This document shows positions 1 through 7,500 of a DNA stretch of 19,201 nt, piece after piece. The notes under the pieces were generated by a model that had not been told where the DNA came from, made no database searches, and saw only the letters and a program-made list of their open reading frames with translations. The stretch is from NCBI GenBank assembly GCA_009775225.1, contig VSPE01000042.1, positions 1 to 19,201 of the forward strand, in the 5' to 3' direction. How positions within the stretch are numbered: the stretch's first letter is position 1; every line of letters starts with the position of its first letter. The position numbers were made by a program, and so were the translations under genes. The DNA comes from Muribaculaceae bacterium (GTDB lineage: Bacteria; Bacteroidota; Bacteroidia; Bacteroidales; Muribaculaceae).

Positions 1-1
1 G

Positions 2-75
2 TGACTCATACAGGATTCAAACCTGTAACCTTCTGATCCGTAGTCAGATGCTCTATTCAGTTGAGCTAATGAGCC
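2..75 (-). tRNA. tRNA-Arg (anticodon ACG)
   Basis: Read on the minus strand, the sequence folds into a full cloverleaf. The acceptor arm GGCTCAT (75-69) pairs with ATGAGTC near position 3, with one G-U. The D-stem is GCTC/GAGC. The anticodon stem TCTGA/TCAGA encloses loop CTACGGA with anticodon ACG. The T-stem ACAGG/CCTGT encloses loop TTTGAAT. The discriminator base is A at position 2. The ACG anticodon is normally edited to inosine to read CGU, CGC and CGA. The 3' end lies at the window edge, so I cannot see whether CCA is encoded. Confidence 0.95.
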
Positions 76-99
76 GTAGGCTTTTTGCCGTTTGCGGTG

Positions 100-131
100 C
101 AAAGTTAGGACTAATTTTCGGAACCGCCAAA
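100..131 (-). promoter_or_regulatory. Promoter of tRNA-Arg (Bacteroidetes -33/-7 type)
   Basis: On the minus strand TTTG lies at 131-128 and TAACTTTG at 107-100, separated by 20 nt. This matches the Bacteroidetes primary-sigma consensus exactly. Transcription should start near 94, leaving a 5' leader of roughly 18 nt before the mature tRNA at 75. Confidence 0.85.
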
Positions 132-436
132 TATTTAACATTCTTTTGTATTTTGCATACTTTTTATAAAATAATCACACGGAACGGCGAAGCGTCCCCC
201 ACTCCCAGATATATCCCGTTTCACCTGCCTCCCGTTTTACCCATAGCCCGGCTCCGTATGTTAAAAAAAACTAATTTTAATTCAGTTTTAAAAATATTTA
301 TATAAATTTGGCGCAGTTAAGTGCCGATTAATAAAGCCCACTCAACATTCCTTAACAGAAAAACACGTTTAACCCACTAATAACAAAACGTATAAACACA
401 GACAAATAATTCAACCTTGCCGTATGGTAAGTCGCC
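132..436. other. Intergenic region between tRNA-Arg and susC, no gene seen
   Basis: This AT-rich stretch lies between two outward-reading transcription units. An 85-codon reading frame (48-305) runs out of the tRNA gene through the promoter and has no protein-like character, so I do not call it. One -7-like element, TAAATTTG, lies at 303-310, but no TTTG sits 19-21 nt upstream of it. Nothing else was recognised apart from the structured leader that starts at about 437. Confidence 0.6.
303..310 (+). promoter_or_regulatory. Possible -7 box for susC-susD
   Basis: TAAATTTG matches TAnnTTTG, but the position where a -33 TTTG would be expected (about 279-282) reads AATT. If it is used, the transcript would start near 316 and carry a leader of about 178 nt. 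An activator could make up for the missing -33 box. This is a weak call: it is simply the best match in the gap. Confidence 0.35.
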
Positions 437-483
437 GCTTCCGCCCGTCGGGAGCAGCGATACTGCCGCGGATTTGATAATCC
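437..483 (+). promoter_or_regulatory. Structured susC mRNA leader (two hairpins just before the start codon)
   Basis: A 7-bp stem pairs 437-443 with 449-455 (one G-U) around loop CCCGT. A second stem, GGATT (470-474) with AATCC (479-483) around TGAT, ends 10 nt before the susC ATG. An alternative stem GCAG/CTGC (454-457 with 463-466) competes with the first by two bases. The structures are visible directly; any role in translation control or sRNA binding is inference. Confidence 0.4.
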
Positions 484-493
484 ACCAATATTT

Positions 494-3400
494 ATGAAAA
501 AACATCTTTATCTGACAATGCTCCTGCTGGCCGGCATGCCCTTATTCGGCACACTAAACGCATCGGCAGCCCCCGCCCCCCAGCAGCAGAGTCAAACGGC
601 AGCCACGATAGAAGGCACCGTATTAGATGAGAACAACGAGCCTGTAATCGGTGCATCCGTTGTCCAGAAAGGCGTAAGCTCTAACGCAGTGGCTACTGAC
701 GCGTTCGGCCACTTCAAGCTCCGCGTAGCCAAAGGCACCCTTCTCGAAGTAAGCTATGTTGGCTACAAGACAATGACAGTAAAAGCGGCTGACGGCATGA
801 GCATCTATCTTGAGCCGACCACCGAGATGCTCAACGAACTCGTGGCTATCGGCTATGGAACACAGAAGCGCGCCAACCTCACCGGCGCCGTTGCCACTGT
901 CGACGTATCCCGCACTATGGAGAACCGCCCCGAGCAGGACGTACTCAAGGCTCTTCAGGGCGCAGTTCCCGGTCTTACCGTAATGAATTCCACCGGTAAC
1001 ATCGACGGCACTCCCAGCATTAAAATCCGCGGCACCGGCACTCTCTCCAACAAGGGCAATTCAAACCCCCTCTTCGTGGTAGACGGTGTCGCAATGGACG
1101 ACATATCCTTCCTCAACCCCGACGACATCAAAGAAATCTCGGTACTTAAAGACGCTTCTTCGTCGTCTATCTACGGTTCGCGCGCTGCCTTCGGTGTACT
1201 CCTTATCTCCACCAAGAGCGGCCAGAAAGGCGAGCGCATGCAAATCAAGTACTCGAACAACTTCGGCTGGGGCCAGGCTTCAATCCTCCCCGAAATCATG
1301 GACAACGTGAGCTCGCTCGAAGCCATGATTGAGGCAGCCAAGCGCCAGGGCGCCGACCAGGGCGAGTTCTTCGGCATGTACTACACCGACATCCTCCCCT
1401 ACGCACGCAAGTGGCAGGAACAGAACAGCGGTAAAATCACCGACTACCGTATGGCACGCCCATACGTTGACGAAAACAATGTGGGCGACTACTACCTCAA
1501 CCCCAACGGCACCGGCTTCCTCCCCTACGCCGACTACGACATCAACAAAATCATGCTCAACAACGCCGCTCCCTCGCAGCAGCACAACGTATCGCTCTCG
1601 GGCAGCACAGGCAAGGCCGTATACGATTTATCGTTCGGCTACAGCGAGCGCCAGAGCCTTGTAAACTTCAACCCCGACAAGGTTCGTCGCTACAATGCCA
1701 AAGCCAACCTCTCGCTCGACCTCTTCAAGTGGCTACAGGCCGGCGTACGCATCAACTTCACAAAACGCCATTTCGAGACTCCCAACGTAGGTTCCAACAC
1801 ATGGGGTACTATCTGGCGCTTCCCCAGCTTCTACCAGATGCTTGGCTGGCGTCCTGACTCCGAAGGCACTCCCTACGACTTCCAAAACCAGATTGCCTAC
1901 CTCAAGCAGGCCGACATGGAAGACATCAACAGCACCTTCACACGCCTTCAGGCATGGGCCAAGGCCACTATCATCCCCGGCCTTACCGTCAACGCCGACT
2001 TCACATACTCGATATACAACCGCAACGAAGAGTACGCATACCTGCCCGTAATCTCGTGGCCGAGCTGGGGCCGCACACTCTCGGCTCCCACCTACCGCGT
2101 AAGCCAGGCTTCGACCACCGCCACCAAGGCAAACAGCGTAAACAACCGCTGGACATTCAATGCCTATGCCACTTACGACCTCACCGTAGCTGACCACAAC
2201 AACTTCAAACTCATGCTCGGTACAAATATCGAGCAGAACACCTACGGCTGGTTCCAGGCCCGCACCAAAGTACTCCTCGACAACAACCTGCCCGCCCTCA
2301 ACCTCTACACCGGCGACCTTGTAGCTCCCGGCAACGAAGACAACCACTGGGCTACCGCAGGCTTCTTCGGCCGTTTCAACTACGACTACAAGGGCATATA
2401 CCTTGCTGAATTCAACGGCCGCTACGACGGTTCGAGCCGCTTCCCCGCCAACGACCAGTGGGCATTCTTCGCATCGGGTTCTATCGGCTACCGCTTCTCG
2501 GAAGAAGCATACTTCGAACCCCTCAAGGAATGGTGGTCGAACGGTAAAATCCGCGCTTCTTACGGCGAAATAGGCAACGAGGCTGTAGGTACAAACATGT
2601 TCCTCTCCACCGTAACCACCTCGAACATCGACTACCTCAACCACAGCACAGGCATACTTATCAACGCCGCAGGCACTCCCAAACTCGTGTCGCCCAGCCT
2701 CACATGGGAACGCATCCGCACTATCGACGCCGGTATCGACCTCGGCTTCTTCAACAACTCACTCACCGCCAGCTTCGACTGGTACCAGCGCGACACCCGC
2801 GACATGCTCGCTATAGGTGTACAGCTCCCCTCCGTACTCGGCGCCGACACCCCCTACGGCAACAATGGCTCGCTCCGCACTACCGGCTGGGAACTCACCC
2901 TCGGCTGGAACAAGAGCTTCGGCGACTGGGATGTATATGCCAGCTTCAACATAGCCGACGCACGCACCAAAATCACAAAATGGAACAACCCCACCCGCTC
3001 GCTCACCGACAACTACTCAGGAGCCGAATACGGAGCAATCTGGGGTCTTGACGTAGCCCGCTACTATACTGTAGACGACTTCGTAGCCGACCCCTCGCAG
3101 CCCGACGGCATCGCCCGCAACGACAAAGGCCAGCTCATCACCAAGCCCGGCGTGACAAACCAGTGGGACATTGAGAACAACTCGTTCCACTACGGCCCCG
3201 GCGACGTAATGTACGTTGACCACGACCACGACGGCAAAATCTCCGGCGGCGACGGCACCGAAGGCAACCACGGCGACCTCGTGAAAATCGGCAACAGCCT
3301 CCCCCGCTATGAATACGGCTTCCACCTCGGCGGCGCATGGAAGGGCATCGACCTCGACATCTTCTGCCAGGGCGTAGGTCAGCGCGACTACTGGACTGTA

Positions 3401-3904
3401 TCGTCGATGGTAATTCCCTTCACCCAAGCCCCCAACGATATCTACTACAAGGGCATGGACTCGCACAACTCGGTAATACTCAACGACCAGTACATCATTA
3501 CCGGCTACAACGTAAATCAGGGCAACAAATACCCGGCACTCTACCCCGGCCAGATGAACGCCAACAACGTACCCGGCATCGAAAACCCCGGTACCAACAA
3601 CTTCATCCCCAACAGCCGCTACCTCCAGGATTTGAGCTACCTCCGCGTGAAGAACATCACACTGGGCTACACACTCCCCGCCGAATGGACAACCAAGGCT
3701 TACATCCAGAAAGCACGCATCTACTTCTCGGGCGAGAACCTCTTCTTTATCCACCGCGGCAACAAGGGTACAGGCATCGACCCTGAAATCACAACTTCGG
3801 AATGGATTCAGAACGCCACCACCGGCGCTATCTATGCCAATGCCTGGGGACGCGCAAACCCCATCCAGCGCGTATACTCCTTCGGCATTCAGGTTACTTT
3901 CTAA
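494..3904 (+). CDS. susC: SusC/RagA-family TonB-linked outer membrane transporter
   Basis: This 1136-residue protein is the outer-membrane barrel of a SusCD uptake complex, which imports glycans or peptides using TonB energy. Residues 1-25 look like a Sec signal peptide ending near ASA. A carboxypeptidase-regulatory-like beta domain spans about 37-110. The SusC signature VAIGYGTQKRANLTGAV follows, and then a plug domain (about 120-245) with the family motifs PLFVVDGV and VLKDASSSSIYGSRAA. The rest is beta-barrel and ends in phenylalanine (QVTF), as outer-membrane barrels do. A Ca-loop-like DHDHDGKISGGDG lies near residue 905, where SusC proteins usually carry one. There is no STN domain, so it is not built for direct anti-sigma signalling. 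Gap to susD is 20 nt. The symbol denotes the family; the substrate cannot be read from the sequence. Confidence 0.95.
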   Translation: MKKHLYLTMLLLAGMPLFGTLNASAAPAPQQQSQTAATIEGTVLDENNEPVIGASVVQKGVSSNAVATDAFGHFKLRVAKGTLLEVSYVGYKTMTVKAADGMSIYLEPTTEMLNELVAIGYGTQKRANLTGAVATVDVSRTMENRPEQDVLKALQGAVPGLTVMNSTGNIDGTPSIKIRGTGTLSNKGNSNPLFVVDGVAMDDISFLNPDDIKEISVLKDASSSSIYGSRAAFGVLLISTKSGQKGERMQIKYSNNFGWGQASILPEIMDNVSSLEAMIEAAKRQGADQGEFFGMYYTDILPYARKWQEQNSGKITDYRMARPYVDENNVGDYYLNPNGTGFLPYADYDINKIMLNNAAPSQQHNVSLSGSTGKAVYDLSFGYSERQSLVNFNPDKVRRYNAKANLSLDLFKWLQAGVRINFTKRHFETPNVGSNTWGTIWRFPSFYQMLGWRPDSEGTPYDFQNQIAYLKQADMEDINSTFTRLQAWAKATIIPGLTVNADFTYSIYNRNEEYAYLPVISWPSWGRTLSAPTYRVSQASTTATKANSVNNRWTFNAYATYDLTVADHNNFKLMLGTNIEQNTYGWFQARTKVLLDNNLPALNLYTGDLVAPGNEDNHWATAGFFGRFNYDYKGIYLAEFNGRYDGSSRFPANDQWAFFASGSIGYRFSEEAYFEPLKEWWSNGKIRASYGEIGNEAVGTNMFLSTVTTSNIDYLNHSTGILINAAGTPKLVSPSLTWERIRTIDAGIDLGFFNNSLTASFDWYQRDTRDMLAIGVQLPSVLGADTPYGNNGSLRTTGWELTLGWNKSFGDWDVYASFNIADARTKITKWNNPTRSLTDNYSGAEYGAIWGLDVARYYTVDDFVADPSQPDGIARNDKGQLITKPGVTNQWDIENNSFHYGPGDVMYVDHDHDGKISGGDGTEGNHGDLVKIGNSLPRYEYGFHLGGAWKGIDLDIFCQGVGQRDYWTVSSMVIPFTQAPNDIYYKGMDSHNSVILNDQYIITGYNVNQGNKYPALYPGQMNANNVPGIENPGTNNFIPNSRYLQDLSYLRVKNITLGYTLPAEWTTKAYIQKARIYFSGENLFFIHRGNKGTGIDPEITTSEWIQNATTGAIYANAWGRANPIQRVYSFGIQVTF

Positions 3905-3924
3905 TCTCTTAACAGTAGCAAGCA

Positions 3925-5760
3925 ATGAAAAAAATCGCAATAATATCAGCATTGGCTGCGGTGGCCGTGGGAATGACATCCTGCGACAACTTCCTCGAAG
4001 AAAACCGCTTCCCCTTGTCTACACAGGTCGACAATCCGACTTACTGGAACAACGAATCTAACGTTGCCAAGCAGGCCGATGCCCTCTACACCAACTTCAC
4101 CGGCTACGGCAAAAGCTCCAACGGACTCTTCTACTTCCAGACCCTCACCGACAATCAGGGCAGTGGCGTCGGCGGTGCATTCACAAACTGGGCCTTCACA
4201 AACGTACCCGCGAAGTCGACTTTATGGTCTGACCCCTACTATGTAATCCGTCAGTGCAACTACATCATCAACAACGTTCCCAACTCGACGCTTTCTGAAA
4301 CAGTAAAAGCAAAATATGTGGGTATAGCACGCATGATGCGCGCCTTTAAGTACTACCAGCTGGTACGCTCTTACGGCGACGTTCCCTACGTGAGCGTTGT
4401 TCCCAACCCCGAAGATACCGACATCATATATCAGGGCCGCCAGAACCGCGACGAAATCATGGATAAGGTATACAACGACCTCGACTATGCCTCCAAGAAC
4501 ATCGGCGCAGGCAGCAAAACCACCTATAGCAACAATCTTGCCTTAGCCATGATGTCGGAAATCTGCCTCTATGAAGGAACCTACTGCAAGTACCGTACCG
4601 AAACAGAGAACTACAAGGCCGCCGACCCCGTTCGCGCCAAACTGTTCCTCGAGCGTGCTGCTGCTGCCGCAAAGGCTATAATCGACCAGAACTACAGTCT
4701 CAACGACAGCTACATCGCCAACTACAACTCGGTAGAACTTGAGTCCAATCCCGAAATGATATTCTACAAAGAATACAAGGAAGCCACTCTCACACATCAG
4801 ACTATCCAGTACACCTGCCGCACAACCACTATCGCAGGTCTGAGCAAGGACGCCTTCGACAGCTACCTGCTTAAAGACGGTCTGCCGGCATCGGTAAGCG
4901 GCGATGCAGCCCACGAAGCCCTCAAACGCGACTATGGCTACATCACCGAAGGCATCGTTGCCGGAACAGGCGACGGCGCCTCCAAAGGCTTCATCCTCTC
5001 GATTGACAACGTACTCGCCAACCGCGACAAGCGTCTGTCAGAGACCATCGACCCGGTCATCGGCTACGGCACTACCGACAATGGCATGACATGGGCTCGT
5101 CAGGGTTCCGACCAGCTCAGCTCGAGCACCGGCTACCTCATCCGCAAGTTCGACAACCCCGAAATTCCCTGGACTTACCGCCAAGGCAGCAATTACACAT
5201 GCGCTCCCGTATACTGGCTCGCCTTAATATATTGCAACTATGCCGAGGCAAGAGCCGAACTCGGACTTCTCTCCGATGACGACCTCAACCTCACCATCAA
5301 CGATCTCTTCGACCGCGCAGAACTCCCCCGCCGCACAGTCGCCGAACTTGAGGCTATCAACGACCCCCTCAACGACGCGAACGTAAGCAGCACCATCTGG
5401 GAAATCCGTCGCTGCCGCCGCTGCGAGACTATGCTCGACGCCGACCTCCGCTATTGGGACCTCCAGCGCTGGCACATGCTCGACCGACTCGACACCTCCA
5501 AGCATCCCAACATCCGTCTTGGCGCGAACCTCGGTGAAGTAGCTCCCTACAACTACACCAACGACAAGGGCGAGGCCAAAACATTCACACTGCCTACATT
5601 CGCCAACATGAGCGGCAACTACATGCAGGCTATCCCCGGCAACGACCGTATATTCTCGGCTCGCGAGTACCTCTATCCCATACCCAGCGAGCAGATTACT
5701 CTTACTCAAGCTCCGGGCTCCGACAAATCGTCGCTCGAACAGAACGCCCTCTGGAAATAA
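3925..5760 (+). CDS. susD: RagB/SusD-family surface nutrient-binding lipoprotein
   Basis: This 611-residue protein is the surface lipoprotein lid that captures substrate and closes over SusC. The signal peptide ends in lipobox MTSC, with Cys20 as the acylated residue, followed by DNFLEE, acidic as is common in surface-exported Bacteroidetes lipoproteins. The N-terminal half has the alpha-helical repeats of the family (for example MMRAFKYYQLVRSYGDVPYV around 135-155). The C-terminal half carries typical SusD features: a YAEARAELG helix, a RYWDLQRWHML motif, and the closing segment REYLYPIPSEQITL near the end. It is co-transcribed with susC and closed by the terminator at 5781. No glycosidase, peptidase or regulator adjoins, so the ligand is unknown. 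Confidence 0.95.
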   Translation: MKKIAIISALAAVAVGMTSCDNFLEENRFPLSTQVDNPTYWNNESNVAKQADALYTNFTGYGKSSNGLFYFQTLTDNQGSGVGGAFTNWAFTNVPAKSTLWSDPYYVIRQCNYIINNVPNSTLSETVKAKYVGIARMMRAFKYYQLVRSYGDVPYVSVVPNPEDTDIIYQGRQNRDEIMDKVYNDLDYASKNIGAGSKTTYSNNLALAMMSEICLYEGTYCKYRTETENYKAADPVRAKLFLERAAAAAKAIIDQNYSLNDSYIANYNSVELESNPEMIFYKEYKEATLTHQTIQYTCRTTTIAGLSKDAFDSYLLKDGLPASVSGDAAHEALKRDYGYITEGIVAGTGDGASKGFILSIDNVLANRDKRLSETIDPVIGYGTTDNGMTWARQGSDQLSSSTGYLIRKFDNPEIPWTYRQGSNYTCAPVYWLALIYCNYAEARAELGLLSDDDLNLTINDLFDRAELPRRTVAELEAINDPLNDANVSSTIWEIRRCRRCETMLDADLRYWDLQRWHMLDRLDTSKHPNIRLGANLGEVAPYNYTNDKGEAKTFTLPTFANMSGNYMQAIPGNDRIFSAREYLYPIPSEQITLTQAPGSDKSSLEQNALWK

Positions 5761-5780
5761 ATAACAGAAGCATCATAGCA

Positions 5781-5817
5781 AAAAGCGCCGCAGAATACCG
5801 CTGCGGCGCTTTTTTTT
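5781..5817 (+). terminator. Rho-independent terminator of susC-susD
   Basis: AGCGCCGCAG (5784-5793) pairs perfectly with CTGCGGCGCT (5801-5810) around a 7-nt loop. Three A-T pairs extend the base, and a run of T follows to 5817. It lies 20 nt past the susD stop. The end of the T-run also forms the -33 box of the next promoter. Confidence 0.93.
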
Positions 5818-5846
5818 GGACAGTAAAAATATTTAACGTATATTTG
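5815..5846 (+). promoter_or_regulatory. Promoter of manA (-33 box inside the susD terminator T-run)
   Basis: TTTG at 5815-5818 and TATATTTG at 5839-5846 are separated by 20 nt, which matches the consensus exactly. The predicted start near 5852 gives a leader of about 15 nt before the ATG at 5867. Confidence 0.85.
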
Positions 5847-5866
5847 CACGCTAATCTCAGCCTCGC

Positions 5867-6868
5867 ATGAAACACAGTAATCCGCGCCTGCCCCTGCTCC
5901 CCATGGAGCCGTACTACCGCACAGTAGTGTGGGGTGGCGAAGCTATATTCGCTTTCAAGGGCGAGGAAGCGCGCGGAAGTGCCATAGGAGAGAGTTGGGA
6001 GGTATCTGACCTCGAAGGCTGCGAGTCGCTCGTAAGCGCCGACGGCAAGGAGTTTGCCGGCACACTGCTGTCGGAGCTGTGCCGCGACCATGCCGAGGCT
6101 CTGCTGGGGCGCCGCCTGCTCAATGTCAGGATGACGCGCTTCCCGCTGCTTATAAAGATTATCGACGCCGAGAAGGAACTGTCGATACAAGTACACCCCG
6201 ATGACTACATGGCATACCGTCGCCACGGCTCCTCCGGCAAGACCGAGATGTGGTACACACTCTCCGCTGCAGACGACGCCTGCATATATTCGGGCCTACA
6301 GCGCAGCGTGACTCCCGAGGCACTGCGCGAGCACATAGCAAACGGCTCTGTGATGTCGCTTCTGGCAAAGTTCAGGCCCGTGCCCGGCGACTATTTCTAT
6401 CTGCCGGCAGGCCGCATACACTCGCTCGGCCACTCTATGGTGCTGGAAATACAACAGCCGTCCGACATAACCTACCGCATCTTCGACTACAACCGCCCCG
6501 GCCTCGACGGCAAGCCCCGCAGCCTGCACATCGACGAGGCACTTGAAGCCACCGACTTCCGCGTGCACGAAGACTACCGCCGCCACCGCGAACCCATTCC
6601 CGGCCGCGAGCAGGTACTCCAGGAGTGTCCGCACTTCATTGCCACTGTAGTAAACTTCGACAATGCACCCGTATCCATAGCCGTGAGCCGCTATACCTCC
6701 CCCCGCGTACTGGTGGCAACCGCCGGCGAAGGACGCGTGACCGACGACCTCGGCAACACCGTGCATCTGCGCCGGGGACACACCGTGATAGTGCCCGCCA
6801 CGACACCCGAGGTGACTCTTATTCCCGATACCCCCGACTTCGAGGTAGTAACGGCATATATTCCCTGA
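5867..6868 (+). CDS. manA: Class I (cupin) mannose-6-phosphate isomerase
   Basis: This protein interconverts mannose-6-phosphate and fructose-6-phosphate in the cytoplasm, linking mannose use and GDP-mannose or GDP-fucose precursors to glycolysis. It has 333 residues, the size of the short bacterial class I enzymes. The zinc ligands are all visible: Gln108 and His110 in SIQVHPDD, Glu127 in GKTEMWY, and His185 in AGRIHSLG. The arginine-bearing segment ITYRIFDYNR (201-210) is the usual active-site signature. N-terminal VVWGGEAI and GESWEVSD also fit. The C-terminal cupin part is short. It has its own promoter and I see no clear terminator after it, so it is probably monocistronic. Position after susCD need not imply that mannose is the imported sugar. 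Confidence 0.95.
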   Translation: MKHSNPRLPLLPMEPYYRTVVWGGEAIFAFKGEEARGSAIGESWEVSDLEGCESLVSADGKEFAGTLLSELCRDHAEALLGRRLLNVRMTRFPLLIKIIDAEKELSIQVHPDDYMAYRRHGSSGKTEMWYTLSAADDACIYSGLQRSVTPEALREHIANGSVMSLLAKFRPVPGDYFYLPAGRIHSLGHSMVLEIQQPSDITYRIFDYNRPGLDGKPRSLHIDEALEATDFRVHEDYRRHREPIPGREQVLQECPHFIATVVNFDNAPVSIAVSRYTSPRVLVATAGEGRVTDDLGNTVHLRRGHTVIVPATTPEVTLIPDTPDFEVVTAYIP

Positions 6869-6941
6869 ACATCTTGGCACCACATTGTTATTAACGGACG
6901 TACTTATACAGAAACGCCCCCTACTCGAATCCACCAAAATT

Positions 6942-6960
6942 AAGCCTGTCGAAAGCCTGT
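6942..6960. repeat. 8-bp direct repeat with 11-bp period upstream of the HTH gene
   Basis: AAGCCTGT occurs at 6942-6949 and again at 6953-6960. The 11-bp period puts both copies on the same face of the helix, about 56 bp upstream of the -33 box of the next gene. It could be a tandem protein-binding site; chance is also possible for a repeat this short. Confidence 0.3.
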
Positions 6961-7005
6961 GTATGGTATTTTTTACCACGCTATTGCATTATTCTCTATT
7001 TTTAA

Positions 7006-7030
7006 TGTTGTAAAATTTGTTGTTGTAAAA
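7006..7030. repeat. 10-bp tandem repeat around the -33 box of the HTH gene
   Basis: TGTTGTAAAA occurs at 7006-7015 and at 7021-7030, exactly flanking the -33 TTTG (7016-7019). This placement fits regulator half-sites that would block or aid RNA polymerase binding. Confidence 0.45.
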
Positions 7031-7047
7031 AATAGTGTGTAATTTTG
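7016..7047 (+). promoter_or_regulatory. Promoter of the HTH regulator gene
   Basis: TTTG (7016-7019) and TAATTTTG (7040-7047) are 20 nt apart, which matches consensus. The predicted start near 7053 gives a leader of about 45 nt before the ATG at 7098. Confidence 0.85.
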
Positions 7048-7057
7048 CGCCACACTA
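7033..7057. promoter_or_regulatory. Inverted-repeat operator candidate over the -7 box
   Basis: TAGTGTG (7033-7039) and CACACTA (7051-7057) are perfect 7-bp inverted arms with an 11-bp spacer that contains the -7 box TAATTTTG. The predicted transcription start falls within the right arm, so this is better explained as a DNA operator for a dimeric repressor than as an RNA hairpin. The adjoining HTH protein is the natural candidate to bind it; that is inference. Confidence 0.55.
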
Positions 7058-7097
7058 AACAATTTATTTCCTTACTACGACAAAAAAATCCATAACT

Positions 7098-7397
7098 ATG
7101 GCCAATCTTAAAAAAATACGCACATTGTGCGAAGCAAAAAAAATAACAATCCGGGAACTCGCAAAAAAAATCGGACGCGACGAAAGCTCGATACAATCCG
7201 CCATTCGTCGCGGCAGCACCAACAGTGCCACTATCGAAAAAATCGCCGAAGTGCTCGGCGTGCCCGCCGGATATTTCTTCGACGGCTGGATTGAAAACAC
7301 CCAAAAGCCGAACATGGAGAAAGAAATAGCCCACCTCAAGGAACTGCTTGCCGAAAAAGAACGCCTGATAAGCGTCCTTATGGAGCGTCGCAATTAA
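7098..7397 (+). CDS. Cro/CI-type helix-turn-helix regulator with C-terminal coiled coil
   Basis: This is a 99-residue DNA-binding protein. Residues 5-62 form an HTH_3/XRE-like five-helix domain: ITIRELAKKIGRDESSIQSA gives the turn and recognition helix, and TIEKIAEVLGVPAGYFF is the closing motif typical of the family. Residues 72-97 (MEKEIAHLKELLAEKERLIS) form a leucine-heptad helix that should dimerise it. There is no sensor or protease domain, so no ligand or SOS control is visible. It stands alone between its own promoter and terminator. The promoter's palindrome and tandem repeats suggest negative autoregulation. Its targets are unknown. Its position does not link it to phage or toxin genes here. 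Confidence 0.88.
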   Translation: MANLKKIRTLCEAKKITIRELAKKIGRDESSIQSAIRRGSTNSATIEKIAEVLGVPAGYFFDGWIENTQKPNMEKEIAHLKELLAEKERLISVLMERRN

Positions 7398-7426
7398 AGG
7401 GCAAACACGCCCTCAGAGTGCCATGT

Positions 7427-7465
7427 ACGGCAGCAAACATTTTTTTGCTTGCTGCCGTTTTTTTT
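7427..7465 (+). terminator. Rho-independent terminator of the HTH gene
   Basis: ACGGCAGCAA (7427-7436) pairs perfectly with TTGCTGCCGT (7449-7458) around a 12-nt loop, and a run of T continues to 7465. The loop holds the -33 TTTG of the next promoter. Confidence 0.92.
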
Positions 7466-7475
7466 GCTAATTTTG
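7444..7475 (+). promoter_or_regulatory. Promoter of the DUF5106-mnmA-kdsA operon
   Basis: TTTG (7444-7447, in the loop of the upstream terminator) and TAATTTTG (7468-7475) are 20 nt apart. The predicted start near 7481 leaves a leader of about 20 nt before the ATG at 7501. It is the only clear promoter ahead of seven closely packed genes. Confidence 0.82.
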
Positions 7476-7500
7476 TGCGATAAAGCCTCCTCTACCTTAT

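Noticed and set aside
48..305. 85-codon plus-strand frame at the left edge
   Set aside because: It begins inside the tRNA-Arg gene, crosses that gene's promoter and has no domain or coding character.
1733..2644. 303-codon minus-strand frame opposite susC (and similar ones at 3017-3979)
   Set aside because: These are shadows of a clear SusC reading frame, with antisense-type composition and no motifs.
6961..6980. Small hairpin TGGTA/TACCA as a manA terminator
   Set aside because: The stem has only 5 bp around a T loop and no T-run follows.
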